The notes under the pieces are model-generated. The model had not been told where the DNA came from and searched no databases. It worked only from the letters and a program-made list of their open reading frames with translations. Both the position numbers and the translations under genes were made by a program. A stretch of DNA of 64,000 bases from Metallyticus violacea. Taxonomy: Eukaryota > Arthropoda > Insecta > Mantodea > Metallyticidae. Shown piece after piece: positions 12,032 to 23,800 of this stretch (position 1 is its first letter; the number at the start of each line of letters is the position of its first letter). The stretch is from assembly GCA_030762175.1 (NCBI GenBank), contig CM060831.1, positions 32,585,501-32,649,500 on the forward strand, in the 5' to 3' direction.

Positions 12032-13544
12032 AATAACGTAACGAAAATCTTGCTGGACGATGGATCGGTCGCAGAAGACCTTTGCATGACTCACACGGTC
12101 CCTAAACACCAGATCCTATGATATTTTCCTATTGGGGTACCTTATTATCTAAATCATATTCAAAATAAATACATTCGCTTTGCCTGCCACGCTATCACAT
12201 CAAAGAGGTTTGTTTCCTAGCTCGCATCCATATCTGAGGAGTATCAATTTGAACCTCTGATGCTGAAACAAAGGCCATGTTATCAATATTATCAATATTC
12301 AACATTTATTACTTCAAGACTTCCGATTTTCCCTATTGGACTGACCTTTTGGGACACTTTATTCTTCCACATATTCCAGGTTCCTATTATGTGTTGTAAT
12401 TTTAGTTTTGTCGCTGTTGGCTATTGAAAACAAAACCTAACAAAAATAAATTCCTGCCCATTCCGCTTTGAAGTCATTTGTTGCTATATTTATTTCACCG
12501 TAGCGCGCAAAGTCTAGATAGGCTCTTGTGTGTTCTGCGGTCATGGCGTGACATCACTTCAAATCATGAGACTTGAATGTTTCATAGAGCGTCTGCTTGA
12601 TAGTTATGAAACATGTTTTGTAATGCTTTAGACATAGATGAGCAGGATTTATTTTCAGTTATTAGTTATACATAGCGATGTTAATTTAAATACTATTCCA
12701 TTAAGGAAATTATTTTGATTAATTCTAAAATTGATTTACACATTCGAATTTTGGATTTTAGATACTTTTTAGATCATGCTTATAGGCATTAGTTTTCATC
12801 TTAGATTTCCTTGCATAAATCAAGCTGTTCGTAGTGCACCTTTCAAGGACGGAGTACAGGAAATCAAAGCTACGCAACCATTGTTTCCTTTCGTTCTGCT
12901 CTGCAGCGTTACAAGAGGAAGGGCCATCCGCGCAGACCGGAAGAACAGAATCTCACATAAATCTCTTGGCAGAGGAGATTCTGGTGATGACGTCATACAC
13001 AAATCAGCCCTAGAGAGAGAGAGAGTTTAATTTTTTTGTGCTAAGCTCAAGTACAGTTCTTCCCCTCTGGTGTCATGGCTTTAGGGCATATGTAAAAGAG
13101 TTCACTGCAAGAGACGAGTAGCGAGAAATTCAGTGGCGGACCATGTAAATAGAGAACGTGTTAGAACGAAATTGAAGGCGATGAAAATTAAGGGGCGATC
13201 TACGAAGGTTTGAAATTCTAAACCGGTACTCGATATGAGCATGCGACTTGAGCCGGTTTTGAAATCAGGAGTTGCGTAGTCAGTCAAGTAACATTAACTT
13301 TGGCTTGCCAGGCCGATTTCTCTACTTCTCGGAACAAATATGTAGTAACAACGGACTGGACATCAAAACATTGCCTATAGATGCCGATACAGGCCTAAGG
13401 AAGGCTGGTTGTAGAGTGCAGACATTTATTTACTTCAGTGGCACTTGTCTATTAATTAACAATAAAGCACAAGATCATCTACATGAGTTACTATGTGTTT
13501 TGACTCGCGTTCCAGATATACCGGTAGATACACCAAAGGGGATG
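12032..13544. other. 1.5-kb stretch without a supported gene
   Basis: Mostly AT-rich. A GC-richer 250-bp patch at 12780-13030 contains a palindromic CRE-type octamer TGACGTCA at about 12986 and a short GA repeat (13012-13026). Its open frame of 84 codons is not recognisable. Confidence 0.45.
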
Positions 13545-14240
13545 AACAAAGCTATGATTACGTCTATTATGTTATACGGAAGTGAAATATGGGGATGGGG
13601 GAAAGCTGAACATGTAAATAAAATTCAAATCATTTTTGGAAAAGGGTTCTCGGGCTCTCCAAAGGAACTTCAGACTGTGGGGATAAAGAGGGATGTGGGT
13701 TGTTTTGAAGATACGGTTAATAGTAGACGGTGAAATACTGGCTTAGAGCTAATACAGGGAGACTAAATACTATAGACACCAGATACAAAATACAATTCCA
13801 ACGTATTGGGCTGCAGAACTGGAAAGAGGACTCTGAGGAATTGACCTGGATGCAATATGGTAACGAGGCAATGCAAATAATAAAAATGAAGGAAGAAGAT
13901 TATAACAAGGCTAGAGGATATCGGCAGGCAGGAAGTCGAGGTAGAATGTAATAGGAAAGTCTCGTTGAACTTATCGAATTAAATTAAACTAACATGGGGT
14001 ACATATATAATTCTAGGGAGAAAGACGAGATCAGAAATGATCTGGTTTAGACTGAGAAATTGGAAAGCTCAAAAAATTACCGATAGTTCTGGTAGGAGAA
14101 TCTGCTCGTTTTGTGAAGGGAATGAGGAATCGGTACACATGTTGGCATAATGTACCCACATAGAACACCTGAGAAAAACGCTGTTTCCTTAAAACATTTT
14201 TAAGGCAATTAGAGATCAATGACATACTGGGATCTGTTTG
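13545..14240 (+). mobile_element. LINE 3' region: RT C-terminus and zinc-knuckle relic
   Basis: The plus strand reads as the distal part of a non-LTR reverse transcriptase. A stretch like ITSIMLYGSEIWGWGKAEHV (about 13558-13617) is the usual LYG.E.WGW block. A degenerate basic region follows, and at about 14101-14160 there is ICSFCEGNEESVHMLA.CTH, a Cys-x2-Cys-x8-His type zinc-knuckle found at the C-terminus of several LINE clades. Stops and frameshifts break it and the N-terminal half is absent. The AT-rich tract to about 14540 may be its 3' untranslated region. It is inactive. Confidence 0.65.
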
Positions 14241-14862
14241 CGAACCATGCTAATTAGTTGAATATGGGCCTTTTGCTACCCAAAGTGCGTCAAGCTAGAA
14301 GCAATTTATATTGTGGTTAGAACTTAATGATAATGTAATTATAAATAATATGTAATATTTTCCGTTCATATATCTGTAAATATCTTTCTTCCCATTTTAA
14401 TGATTATTTATTATTATTGTTTTATTTACATTATTATTTGTTCCTCTTTCTAATTGTGTATTCATACTTAAGGGTGCACTGTCTCGACACATGCATAAAA
14501 TATATTTATAGTTTGTATATAAAATTTATAACAATAAAGATACACCTACTAGTTGTTCACGACCAAACTTAGTCTGTTTTTTTAAGATTTAGATTTTGAG
14601 ATATTACCTTACGCTTTACTTGAAACCATACTATCTATGTGCGATATGGTCATAACCTTATCCGCAAGATGCAGCCATTCCGTCAGTTTTATCTTTTCTT
14701 TTTTTCAGAAAAGTTCATTGCTTATTTGTAAGAGGACAGGTATTAGATTTTAAGAATTGGTATACTGTGTTCTTGTATGTAATGCACAAATTTATTTTTC
14801 TCCAAGTGTTAGGTGCATTATCTACACAGCTGGCCACTGCAACAGAGTTTTATTCATAATAG
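14241..14862. other. AT-rich non-coding stretch
   Basis: Probably the 3' tail of the preceding LINE up to about 14540, ending in ACAATAAAGATACACC. Beyond that nothing is recognised until the pseudogene on the other strand. Confidence 0.4.
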
Positions 14863-16014
14863 TCAATGGGAAATTATCTCATTCTTCTCCTGTGGTTGTT
14901 TGATGGGACCATCGGGATCCTTCACATCTGTGTGTTCGTCATACTTGGATCCACTGATCTCATATTCCTTTCGCTGTTGATACATTTCACCCAATGCAAG
15001 CATCAGTTTCTCGGAATGACATCCCGCATTCTCGGTATGCACAATTCTCCCTTGATCAAGTTCAGACAAGTTCGAGGAGTCATACTCGTTCCTTCTGAGA
15101 AAATGTGGGGTCAGTTTAACCCGTTTCTTATGAATATTACACTTTTAATGTCTAACATATGCCTCTTCTATCTTACATTCTTGTTTACGAAACAATGCTA
15201 AAAATGTCTGCATTTATTACGACATGGTACTCTACAACAACGTCCTCCACTATGCTTTCCTAAGTCACAAGTAGAGCATCCTATACAAATACCGATTTTT
15301 CACCACAGTGAATATCAACAATTTTCACATCTTTGCTGCCCGGTGTTGATATGAAACAACTGTCTCATCATTTAAAAATCATAAATTTTGCTATATATCA
15401 CATTTCATTGATATACGTCATTGTAGCTTTGAACTCGAAAACTCTTGATTTCCTCCATATACCTATATCGCCATGTAATGACGCCATTATACTCAGCTCT
15501 GCCGGAATTTGATAAGGTGCCACATTCAACCCCATTGAAATTAAAAAAAAAATTATTTCCATAGGAAACTGATAGTTGGCGCTCTCCGGATTTTCATGTC
15601 CACATTTCTGTGGACATTCGCCATTTCTGTAACACCTGTATGCCGTTCTAAGCAAAAATTCACGAATAAAAGCATGGATGTGATCAAATAGTAATTCATT
15701 TCTATTTTCATGTTTTTGTTTGGGCTTGATAGCTTTCTGGGTTGTCAATTTTCAAACATTCTTAATTGCAGTAATTCCTACACCAGTAGTATCAGCAGTT
15801 AATTGGTTGAGAATTTTTTTGATGATTAGAGCACCCCCTTTTGAACCATACCTTTTACAACTGTTTTATATTTTGAACATTTTACAGCCTGTTTTCTGTT
15901 TTCGCACCTGCCCCAGTGACATTTTTGTAGGAGTACTTTGAAATGGAGAACTAGTAAGATTCAGATCTCCATCTGAATTTTGTTCGTGAATTTCGTCGCC
16001 ACATAAGTAAAAAG
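14863..16014 (-). pseudogene. frame-broken coding relic with cysteine-rich middle, family unknown
   Basis: On the minus strand one protein-like reading runs from about 16014 to a stop at 14863-14865 without introns. A hydrophilic start (GDEIHEQNSDGDLNLTSSPF) is followed by an in-frame stop, a lysine-rich block (YGSKGGALIIKKILNQL, about 15790-15850), a second stop, and a clean 115-codon segment (15398-15748) with RCYRNGECPQKCGHE and NVAPYQIPAEL. Then come frame changes, a Cys-rich piece (CSTCDLGKHSGGRCCRVPC, about 15230-15290), and a charged tail ending PIKQPQEKNEIISH. An AATAAA signal lies at 14849-14854, just after the stop. The lack of introns and the adjacent polyadenylation signal fit a retrocopy or a decayed transposon ORF. 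I do not recognise the family. Confidence 0.5.
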
Positions 16015-18623
16015 GTCATATTACCACGCCCACCTTCACGCTTTAACACTGCTAGTTGGCAATGAAAGATATATGCAGTATACTGTCACATTTGTCAATA
16101 GCAATTCCCACCCATTAACAGGAATCGAGTGGTCGGTCACTTTCCTTATTCTTGTATCATTACCTCCAGGGCGCTGGATGAGAGGCGGGTCTTCATATTC
16201 TTTGAACTTAAAGCATGTTCACAAGAGTACCTTTAGGTTCTTATCGAAAATGAAAGAAGCCACTCGAAGGGAGCTCTGATTTGATGTGAACAACACGATG
16301 TGTATAACACGCAAAATGGTTAATTTCATATGTTCGGTGTTCAAACTTCTATCTCTAATAATAACTGCTTATAACTGAGGAAATAGTAATTATCCTTGAT
16401 GTTAGCTAATAATGTATACAAAGGGCAAAATATATAGCATAAAACAGGAACAAATAATTTTGTAAATAAATAAATAATTTGTATCATTAAAAATAAAGAA
16501 CAATTCTTGGTTTAATATTAAATAACAGAGTTATGCTAGTTTTACACACTAAATAATAACCAATATTTGCAAAAGTATTGCAAACTCTTTAAAATTTAAG
16601 GCGATTACATATTCCAAAATACAGAAGCTTCTTAATGCCAAAAACTGTCTAGTGTTTGCAACTAGCCGATGGGTGCTTTCTCTTCAGAGATATGAAACTT
16701 ATTAAAAATCGCCAGATATATTTTTATAAAAATGTAATAAATAGTACAGAGCATGAAATACGATATACATATCCATCAGTACTGTAGTTGGTAAAAAATG
16801 TTAGGGTGTACTGTTAAAATTACTTACATTATGTCAAAGATGGCTCCAGATGAACTGCACTTCTTTTATGGCGTTTATTCTCCGAAAACTTTCCAGATCA
16901 CAGCCATTGCTCGTAAATCAAGATACAACAACATAGTAATACTTCTATCAAAAGACTATTTCGTTTCTTAGTGCAGAAATAGAAACTGCAATAAAATCTA
17001 TAATCTGCACCAAATTAGGAAGTGCTGTGGTTTCAATATATTCCCTGAAGGCCGGAATATACTTAGCTTATCATTAAGACGGAGATGTTCACACAAGTTG
17101 TAGATGCTTGCATCACCGCAGGCTGTTTCTTTTTCAGGAGGCCGGTTTTTATATATATGAAAGCCAGATAATTTTAAATAGTCATTCTTCCATTTCTACC
17201 ACATGCAGGTTTAGCGGGAGCTTTGTCAATTTCAAATCACGCCGCAAACTTTTCAAATTAACGAATCACAGCAACTCTTGAGGCGGCTGTCTGTAGTTTT
17301 CAGGAAAAGCAAACAATGAACAAGCAAAAGGAAACAAAGGCAATTATTTTATATATAAACAGTAGTTATAATAACTCTAGCTTAGTTATAAAGCTTTCAA
17401 ACAGCTTACTTGTTTTTAATAAAGAGAAAGGGGTACTTTCAATTCTATAGTTTTTTTTTGCCTGTAATCTGACCCCTATCGACCGAACTATAGCACGGCT
17501 ACCCATATATTATTATGTAGTATCGTATTTTAATATTTATTTACAAATGAATAAACTAAGTTAGTAGAAAATAATTTAAACTTCTAGTGATTGTTATTAG
17601 GTAAATTTGTGTAGGTAAAACATATTAATGCATGCTAAATTAACATGCTATTCATTTTGTAGGCAATAGATGCATGCTTGGCAGTTTTATTGACTCTTTA
17701 CAAGATTATAAATAAATTCAAACGCCCAATCACGGACCCTTATTAATAAGTCGGGAAATTCAAAGGAAGGTTCATTAGCGTGAAACCCGGGTAGGAAAGA
17801 ACAGTTGTTATCTGCCGGCTGATAATTGGCGCCAGTGAACGGATATGCTTTTCTTTTGACTTGTAATAGATGTCTCACTTTTGGAATTTATTTATATTCC
17901 GCTGAACATTTATTCTCAAGCACTGATATATGTAAAAGCACAAAAGCTGAATGTCGCTAATCTTATATTTTGTCAAAATTCACTAGTTATAACGACTATC
18001 GCCAATATCCAGTCGGGTTTCTATACTAAGAAAATGTAATGTAAGCAACATCGAATATTTTAGTTATTTAAATTTATTTTCCATTAATTGGTTTTTTATA
18101 ATCGCTGTGTTTGATATTTTACAAAAAATGTGATGCAATATTTATATGTTATCAAGAATCAATTATTAAATATAACATAAGTCCTATACTCCGTCTCGTA
18201 TATTGTTAATTGAACGAACTTTTACAAGCGGTAAAGTTTTTCCAAATTCAGTGTTAATGCATATTTTCTGAGATCTGCAGATATTTTTAGATACCAATAT
18301 CCTATTTTTTTCTATATAACCTTTAATAATTTGTTATGCTCTATTAATTGTGAATTCTACATTTTTGGAATGGTATTCGCAGGTACATTTAGGCATTACT
18401 GTTGCAATAGCAGAGTTGATAATCCTAACCTTAAAAGTGATGTTGTCACGTAATTAGGAAATACATTGAGATACATTTAAAATCATGCATTCCCATGTGG
18501 GCGGTTTACCGGCGCAACCCCTCCCGCTATCGTCGGCATCTGTTGCCGCTAATTCATGGCTACAAACTCTTCACATTTTAAAAGTTTGAGTACTACAGTA
18601 AAATAAATTAGTTCAGTACTAAC
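16015..18623. other. 2.6-kb AT-rich stretch
   Basis: No gene, RNA gene or dispersed repeat could be supported. Short open frames at 16073-16279 and 17687-17878 have no recognisable features. Confidence 0.5.
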
Positions 18624-18732
18624 CCTTCTTACAGAAGATGCTGGAAAACAAGTGTAATGGTAATTTCTTGGGAGTAGGAAGATTGTATATCTTACAAAAT
18701 GAGCAAAACTTCCAGTATCTTCTGTAATAAGG
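18624..18732. repeat. short inverted repeat (hairpin)
   Basis: CCTTCTTACAGAAGATGCTG at the left and the reverse complement of CAGTATCTTCTGTAATAAGG at the right pair over about 23 bp with two mismatches, around a loop of about 63 bp. It could be a tiny MITE-like relic or a chance palindrome. Confidence 0.6.
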
Positions 18733-18834
18733 ATGATTTCAGATTTTTATTTTTAGTATCCAGGTTTTAAAAAAGTGAAGTGAGGTGTTGTGAAAGCCGC
18801 GAGTTCGTGGCGCCAGATACGGGCAACGGCAAGC

Positions 18835-19068
18835 AATTTTTCTTTTTTGAACGGCGTTTAACGCCCGTTTTTACTACTGAGGCACCATAGGTGATGGGCA
18901 CTGATGATACATGAGATGAAATGATGTATTAGGGAAGGATATTTTTTAAGGAAGGAAACATTTGAGGCCTAAGTTTAGGGTACCTCCCCTGCATTTGCCA
19001 TTTATGAGGACTGAGGAAAACCTGGAAAAAAAAAACATCAGTCAAGGAGGACGGTCCTGGCGGGAGGT
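18835..19068 (-). repeat. SINE B copy 3, 5'-truncated with target duplication
   Basis: This minus-strand element reads CTCCCGCCAGGACC, then the SINE B body, and ends GGGCGTTAAACGCCGTTC plus an A-rich tail. The tRNA-like head is missing beyond the end of the B box, as expected for incomplete reverse transcription. The flanks hold a 7-bp direct repeat GGCAAGC (18828-18834 and 19069-19075). Here CATTTGCCA occurs once, so it is the empty-site allele for the SINE A insert at 9167. Confidence 0.8.
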
Positions 19069-19098
19069 GGCAAGCGGTTTCGTTACGGTAAGCGGCCG

Positions 19099-19122
19099 AT
19101 TTGCAAATGAACGGTATAAATA
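19099..19122 (+). promoter_or_regulatory. octamer-like palindrome plus TATA-like box (tentative)
   Basis: ATTTGCAAAT (19099-19108), the palindromic form of the POU octamer, is followed six bases later by TATAAATA (19115-19122). The arrangement resembles a core promoter, but no transcript or downstream exon supports it and AT-rich DNA produces TATA strings often. Confidence 0.2.
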
Positions 19123-19685
19123 TATTTTATTGTACACACAAAGAGCGGCGAAAAGTCAGTAGTCAAAAGTCAGTATAAAGAAATTACGAATAGGATCAAC
19201 GTCATGGATACGTTGCGATGTGACATGTGACATGTGTTCATAGCGAGGTAAAAGTAAACTAATGTAGACGGGGGTACAGTTATAAATGAGTTGCACCGCA
19301 AGTCACACAATGTCACTCAGTGTGAAGTGGCTAGGCATTTTGAGAGCTACAGTAGATACGGTTTATGAACGTTCATGATTTAATTAAATGAGGTTATGCG
19401 CTGTATTTGACGAATAAAAACGGACTTGGTTGTATTTTCAGTTCTCTTGATCATCCATAAACCATTAAGCGTATGAAATCATTTGATTTATTCTTGATGT
19501 GCCTACTTTTCGATTCTTAATTTCGTTGTATATTTTTTTCCGCACCTGCATATTGCAGAGGAGGCATTGAAAACTATTTCATTCTAAATAGCAGATTTTG
19601 AAGTTCTATCAAAACTATTTTCTTAATATACTGTTGAAGTGGATTGCTCTGTTGAATTCAGAAAAAGTATATTTTAGTAATAAAA
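19123..19685. other. non-coding stretch
   Basis: Nothing is recognised apart from the upstream TATA-like string. Confidence 0.45.
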
Positions 19686-19906
19686 AATCAGACTTGAAAA
19701 ATTCGGGTCATGGCCGGGTTCTTCAGCCGTTTCAAGTATTGCTGTTCGGACTAAGGTTCTAATCAACTTATCTACCGTGTTCTCCTCCAAGCACGTTAGC
19801 TCATTTGACTAGAACGTTAGCCTGGAGCAGTAGTACTTGAGATATTTGAAGATCAGTATTTCGAATCCCGCCATGATCCGAATTTTTCAAGTCTGATTGT
19901 TCATTT
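19686..19906. repeat. imperfect palindrome of two opposed tRNA-like units
   Basis: AATCAGACTTGAAAAATTCG (from 19686) is the inverse of CGAATTTTTCAAGTCTGATT (19879-19898), with flanking GGTCATGGCCGGG against CCCGCCATGATCC. Similarity continues inward with gaps and mismatches to a centre near 19785, giving arms of about 100 bp and a loop of roughly 12 bp. The right arm contains TAGCTCATTTGACTAG and TTTCGAATCCCGCC, resembling tRNA A and B boxes, so each arm looks like a tRNA-related unit facing the other. The RNA would fold into one long hairpin. Confidence 0.8.
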
Positions 19907-20494
19907 TCAACTTATATCCTATATTAGACTAGTGTGGAACACTATTTTCATATAGCTTCGTTTATTTTAAATGACGTAAATGAATGATCAGTTAATTATG
20001 TAATTATCCTGCTGGTTCATTACACAGTGGGCCTATGGATATTGATAATCTTGAAAAGCAACAATTTTACATAATGGTTTCATTTTGCTGTGATACTAAA
20101 AACTTTACATCTGGCCATTAAACAAAATGAATTTGCTTACTGGCTGAAAAAACGTTGCTCCTCATTTAAAATCCAAATGATCTCGAGCTCATTGAACAGA
20201 GAATCATAGGCTACTAAAGCTGTGTCATGGTTATACTCGTCTCAATGTTTAATATGCAATGGGGTAATATGCTTCTGAAGGTCATAAAAATGTTTATTAT
20301 ACAAGATAAAAAATAATTCTCGTTTCGTGTTTAAAAACGAGCTAAATTTGTTTTGATATATCTACTTTGAACTGAAGTATGTTTACTTTAATTCAGAGGG
20401 GGAGGAGAGAGAAACGGAGAGGAAATTGTAATAAATTGCATTTTTAAAATTGAAATGAAACGTGTGGTAATTTTTATGACTTAACACCATCTGC
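19907..20494. other. non-coding stretch
   Basis: AT-rich, with no gene or known repeat. Confidence 0.5.
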
Positions 20495-20985
20495 CTATAA
20501 CGCGATTAAAGTAACAGACCAGGCTGGGCAGAGAATATGTGTCTTTCATGATGACAAAGAAAACTGGTAGCACATTATGGTGGACTGCTAAACAGTGGAG
20601 GGTGACTGTCGGTGAGTTTGTTAAATCGGATAGGGATAGGTGAACATGTTGGGAACTCTTTGCACATGAAGATAACTGGCCATCAGTTCTTTTTATGTAA
20701 AGTGCCTGGAATTAGAAGCGCTTTTTTGTAGTAGACGGGCTCCTTGAGTATGAATGTGTGTGTTTGTTAGCGTGCGCGTGAACGAGCACATGATTTTGTG
20801 TGTGTGCGTGCGCGCGTATTTATGAATTTGTGGTTAGGTGATAACTGTAAATATAAAATATAAAAATGAGGTTCATGTTCCTTATTTCTATAAGGATCTG
20901 TGTAATGAATGGCATGTTCGATGAAAAGACACATGCGAACAGTGTTGTACAAATAATGTTCGTAAATAATGAACAATAAATATAT
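20495..20985 (+). mobile_element. LINE 3'-end fragment (zinc-knuckle scrap and tail)
   Basis: The plus strand reads TDQAGQRICVFHDDKENW.HI with a following VDC, matching the C..C/N-W.H-C pattern of LINE C-terminal knuckles except that the second Cys position is His. Stops follow. About 400 bp further on, AACAATAAATATATACTACT runs into the ACT microsatellite, as LINE tails often seed simple repeats. A GTGTGTGCGTGCGCGCG run lies at about 20797-20815. Confidence 0.45.
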
Positions 20986-21123
20986 ACTACTACTATTACG
21001 GTTACTACTATTACTACTAATATCATTACTATTACTATTACTACTATTGCTACTATATTACTATTACTTTCACTACTACTACTTACTTTATTACTGCTGT
21101 AACTACTACTATCACTACTCTAT

Positions 21124-21195
<72 letters not shown>

Positions 21196-21474
21196 CACTA
21201 CTCTATTACTACTACTACTACCACTACTCTATTACTACTACTAACTCTACTACTACAACTATTACTACTCTATCATAACTAATATTCTACTACTAATACT
21301 ATTACTGCTACTACTATTACTACTATTGTTATTATTACTACTATTACTACTACTGTATTACTAGCGCTATTATTACTACTGCTGTTGCTGCTACCTCATT
21401 ACTGTTACTATTATTACAACTAGTATCATTACTACTATTATTACTGCTATTACTATTATTACTACTATTACTGC

Positions 21475-21516
<42 letters not shown>

Positions 21517-21517
21517 T
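20986..21517. repeat. compound trinucleotide microsatellite (ACT/ATT)
   Basis: About 530 bp of ACT, ATT and TTA triplets. The purest part is ACT repeats around 21124-21195, and TTA repeats lie at 21473-21516. Poly-Thr, poly-Leu or poly-Asn readings are artefacts of the repeat. Confidence 0.95.
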
Positions 21518-21528
21518 CCAGCACCTAC

Positions 21529-21610
21529 CTTCTGAGCAGCATCTTCCATAACTCTCATGGTTTCTTGAAGAGGCAAACCTGAAGTCTTCAGCTTCTTGAT
21601 ACTGTGGCAA
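21529..21610 (-). CDS. candidate internal exon, product unknown
   Basis: On the minus strand TGTTATTTTAG followed by TTGCCACAG is a plausible splice acceptor, and GCTCAGAAG followed by GTAGGTGC a plausible donor. The 82 bases between them are open in one frame: one base completing a codon, then 27 codons beginning CHSIKKLKTSGLPLQ and ending VMEDAAQK. The residue mix (amphipathic, Lys/Glu/Leu) is unlike the surrounding low-complexity DNA. The donor runs into the large microsatellite, which would lie in the following intron. No neighbouring exon could be identified, so a chance open segment or a transposon-derived piece is possible. The family is not recognised. Confidence 0.3.
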
Positions 21611-23044
21611 CTAAAATAACATGTGTATGAAACTGAACTGAACACTTTGGAACGGCTCAATGTCGACAAGAATTCACTTACAGACGCTGCAAAATATGAA
21701 GAAACATTTTCCATCTTATTTCACAGCTTCAAGTTCTTACTGCAGAAAATCGCATGGCCACGGAGACAGAGACCTGGCACTTAGCTGCCGCTTGTAGCAT
21801 TGTACACCTAGGGAAATAAAAGAAAAGTCATTTTCATTGCAGATAACCGTCTGTTGTGAAGCACTGCCAATACTAATCCATGTTTTCAGTTGGAACAATA
21901 ATGAAGTCATAACTGATGGTTAACAACTGACTGTTACAGATTCTGATGCGTTTTGAGAATAAGAAAGGAAAGCATTTTAAAAGAGTCATTGTTGGGGACT
22001 ACAAACTGCTGCAATTTCATTTTGAGTGTAGTGACATTGAGAACGCAGTAATGTTAAGGTATGAAATTTGCGTAGTATTGTGTAAAATTTGCAGTATTAT
22101 ATAAAAAATTAATAACAATTCTATATTCATATTAAAACGTGTTATTGTGTAATATTATATCAAATAATCAAAACATATGTTATAAAATTTATGGAAAATA
22201 TTCCTACTAGTGTATCTCTTTTACCTTTACACTGCGCATAAACACGTGGTATTAAAATACCTAATTATATAAAAATACGGACTCTACTTAATGACTAGTT
22301 AGTCATCTCTTATACTTTCCTTGTTCACTGGTGTGCATTCAAGATTTATTGCCAGCGGCGCGTTTGTGTGTGACCTTGGAGCATTATTTAATCCACGTGG
22401 GAGAGAGGAACGTTTACTCTGGTGTGACCACTGACACAACGCATTGCGACCTTCAGAAAACTGCAGTATGCGATTCAATACCTTGAGGGTAAAGGGAAGG
22501 GGGAGAGGAAGAAAGGAAGAGTTACTAACAAAGAAAAGTTCAACCATTGCATGCTGAGGGCAATCGAAAGGATCTCGATGTGTATTAATTATGCTAATGG
22601 ATTTACAATACGGTACATATACAATATATATATATAGTACAAGGCTAACCTTGACTACTGGGATTACAGTTATTCACCTTCTTATTAATGCAGCATTGAT
22701 ATGACAGTATTAAGAAGTGAGGTTTATCTGAGTTCGCTTAGGAAAATCAACGTTGTCACTTCTCTGCAATATATTTTAGTACATGTTTACTGCTAATAGA
22801 GGGAAGTGTAAATAGTTTATTCTTTATTTATTATTTAAGACACCCTAAGATATGGTTTATAATACGAGAATTAGGAAATATTTATAGTTTCTATTCAATC
22901 TTGATTGTGTATGAAAGTAACAGTAGCAACGCTGAAGAACTACCAGGTATTTCGTGGCAGTCTGCTACTGTTTAGACGAAAGTTATAACACAATTTATTC
23001 AGAATTCGGTGGGTATTCCGCACTTTATTTTCAAATACGAGGAA
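21611..23044. other. non-coding stretch
   Basis: No gene is supported. A GC-richer patch at 22320-22560 contains a palindromic E-box CCACGTGG near 22394 but no exon. The rest is AT-rich. Confidence 0.45.
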
Positions 23045-23800
23045 AAGTCAACGATTCTCCATACTCTTGTGGGGGTTGCAAAGTAGTAATTTTCTACATG
23101 ATCTCTTTCCAGTCCCTTGCACTTGCCTGCAAGATAGTTTTCTGTCACTCCCTAGAAAATCAACGATCCCGCGAAGCATCTTTGAATGGTCCAAAGAGAT
23201 GATAGTCAGAAGAAACAAGACATGGGCTGTAGGCAAGATGTTCCAATATCTGGATACCCAAATGGTTTATGGTTTCAAAGATATGGCCTACCGTATGGCA
23301 TCGCATTGTCATGCAGGGGCACTTTATTTGATAGGTCTCGGCGTTGGGTGCAAATTTCTGACTTCAGATTATTGATCAGCAAATCCTGTGGCGATCCCGG
23401 TTGTTTCCACTGCATATCTGGCGTTTGAATTCTGGCACAAACTGATGAAGTCATGTTTCATCTAGGTCTTCATTGTTGTAGCGGTCATGTAACAGATGGC
23501 AGAACTCATCACGTTTGCGCTTGTGCTATGCAATAAACTCTCTCGCACATCCTTTATGGAAGTTCAGCTGATCGTTGATTATTTGACAGTCAGAACCATC
23601 ACTAATTTGCAGAGGAAACGCTCGAGCTTGCTGAACTTTCTCGTCAGTGGTGGAGGTTGATGGCAGTTCTTCTCCCTCTTCGTGCATCATTCCTCTTAGA
23701 CCACTTCTCGACCTATTCATATACCACTGCCGCCGTATTTTGTTGAAAACTTGCGATGAATTTCAGCCCCTGACACTCTCCCAACCAAAGAAATAGGATC
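23045..23800 (-). mobile_element. mariner transposase relic (family 3)
   Basis: Read in mixed minus-strand frames, this is a nearly complete mariner transposase. GAEIHRKFSTKYGG (N-terminal helix, about 23740), HEEGEELPSTSTTDEKVQQA (linker) and CQIINDQLNFHKGCAR (about 23560) come first. Next is LDET followed by a stop where the GDETW block belongs (about 23452-23472, Trp codon changed to TGA). CPCMTMRCHTVGHIF (HDNARPH region) and AYSPCLVSSDYHLFGPFKD (last catalytic Asp, about 23180-23234) complete the order. Multiple frameshifts and stops show it is dead. Terminal repeats were not located. Confidence 0.75.

Noticed and set aside
12986..12993. TGACGTCA octamer as a CRE-driven promoter, also near 55479
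   Set aside because: An isolated 8-mer palindrome is expected by chance in 64 kb, and no transcript evidence or gene start lies nearby.
20969..21610. Poly-Thr, poly-Leu, poly-Ile and poly-Asn open frames
   Set aside because: They are direct translations of the ACT/ATT microsatellite. Only the unique 82-bp segment beside it was kept as an exon candidate.
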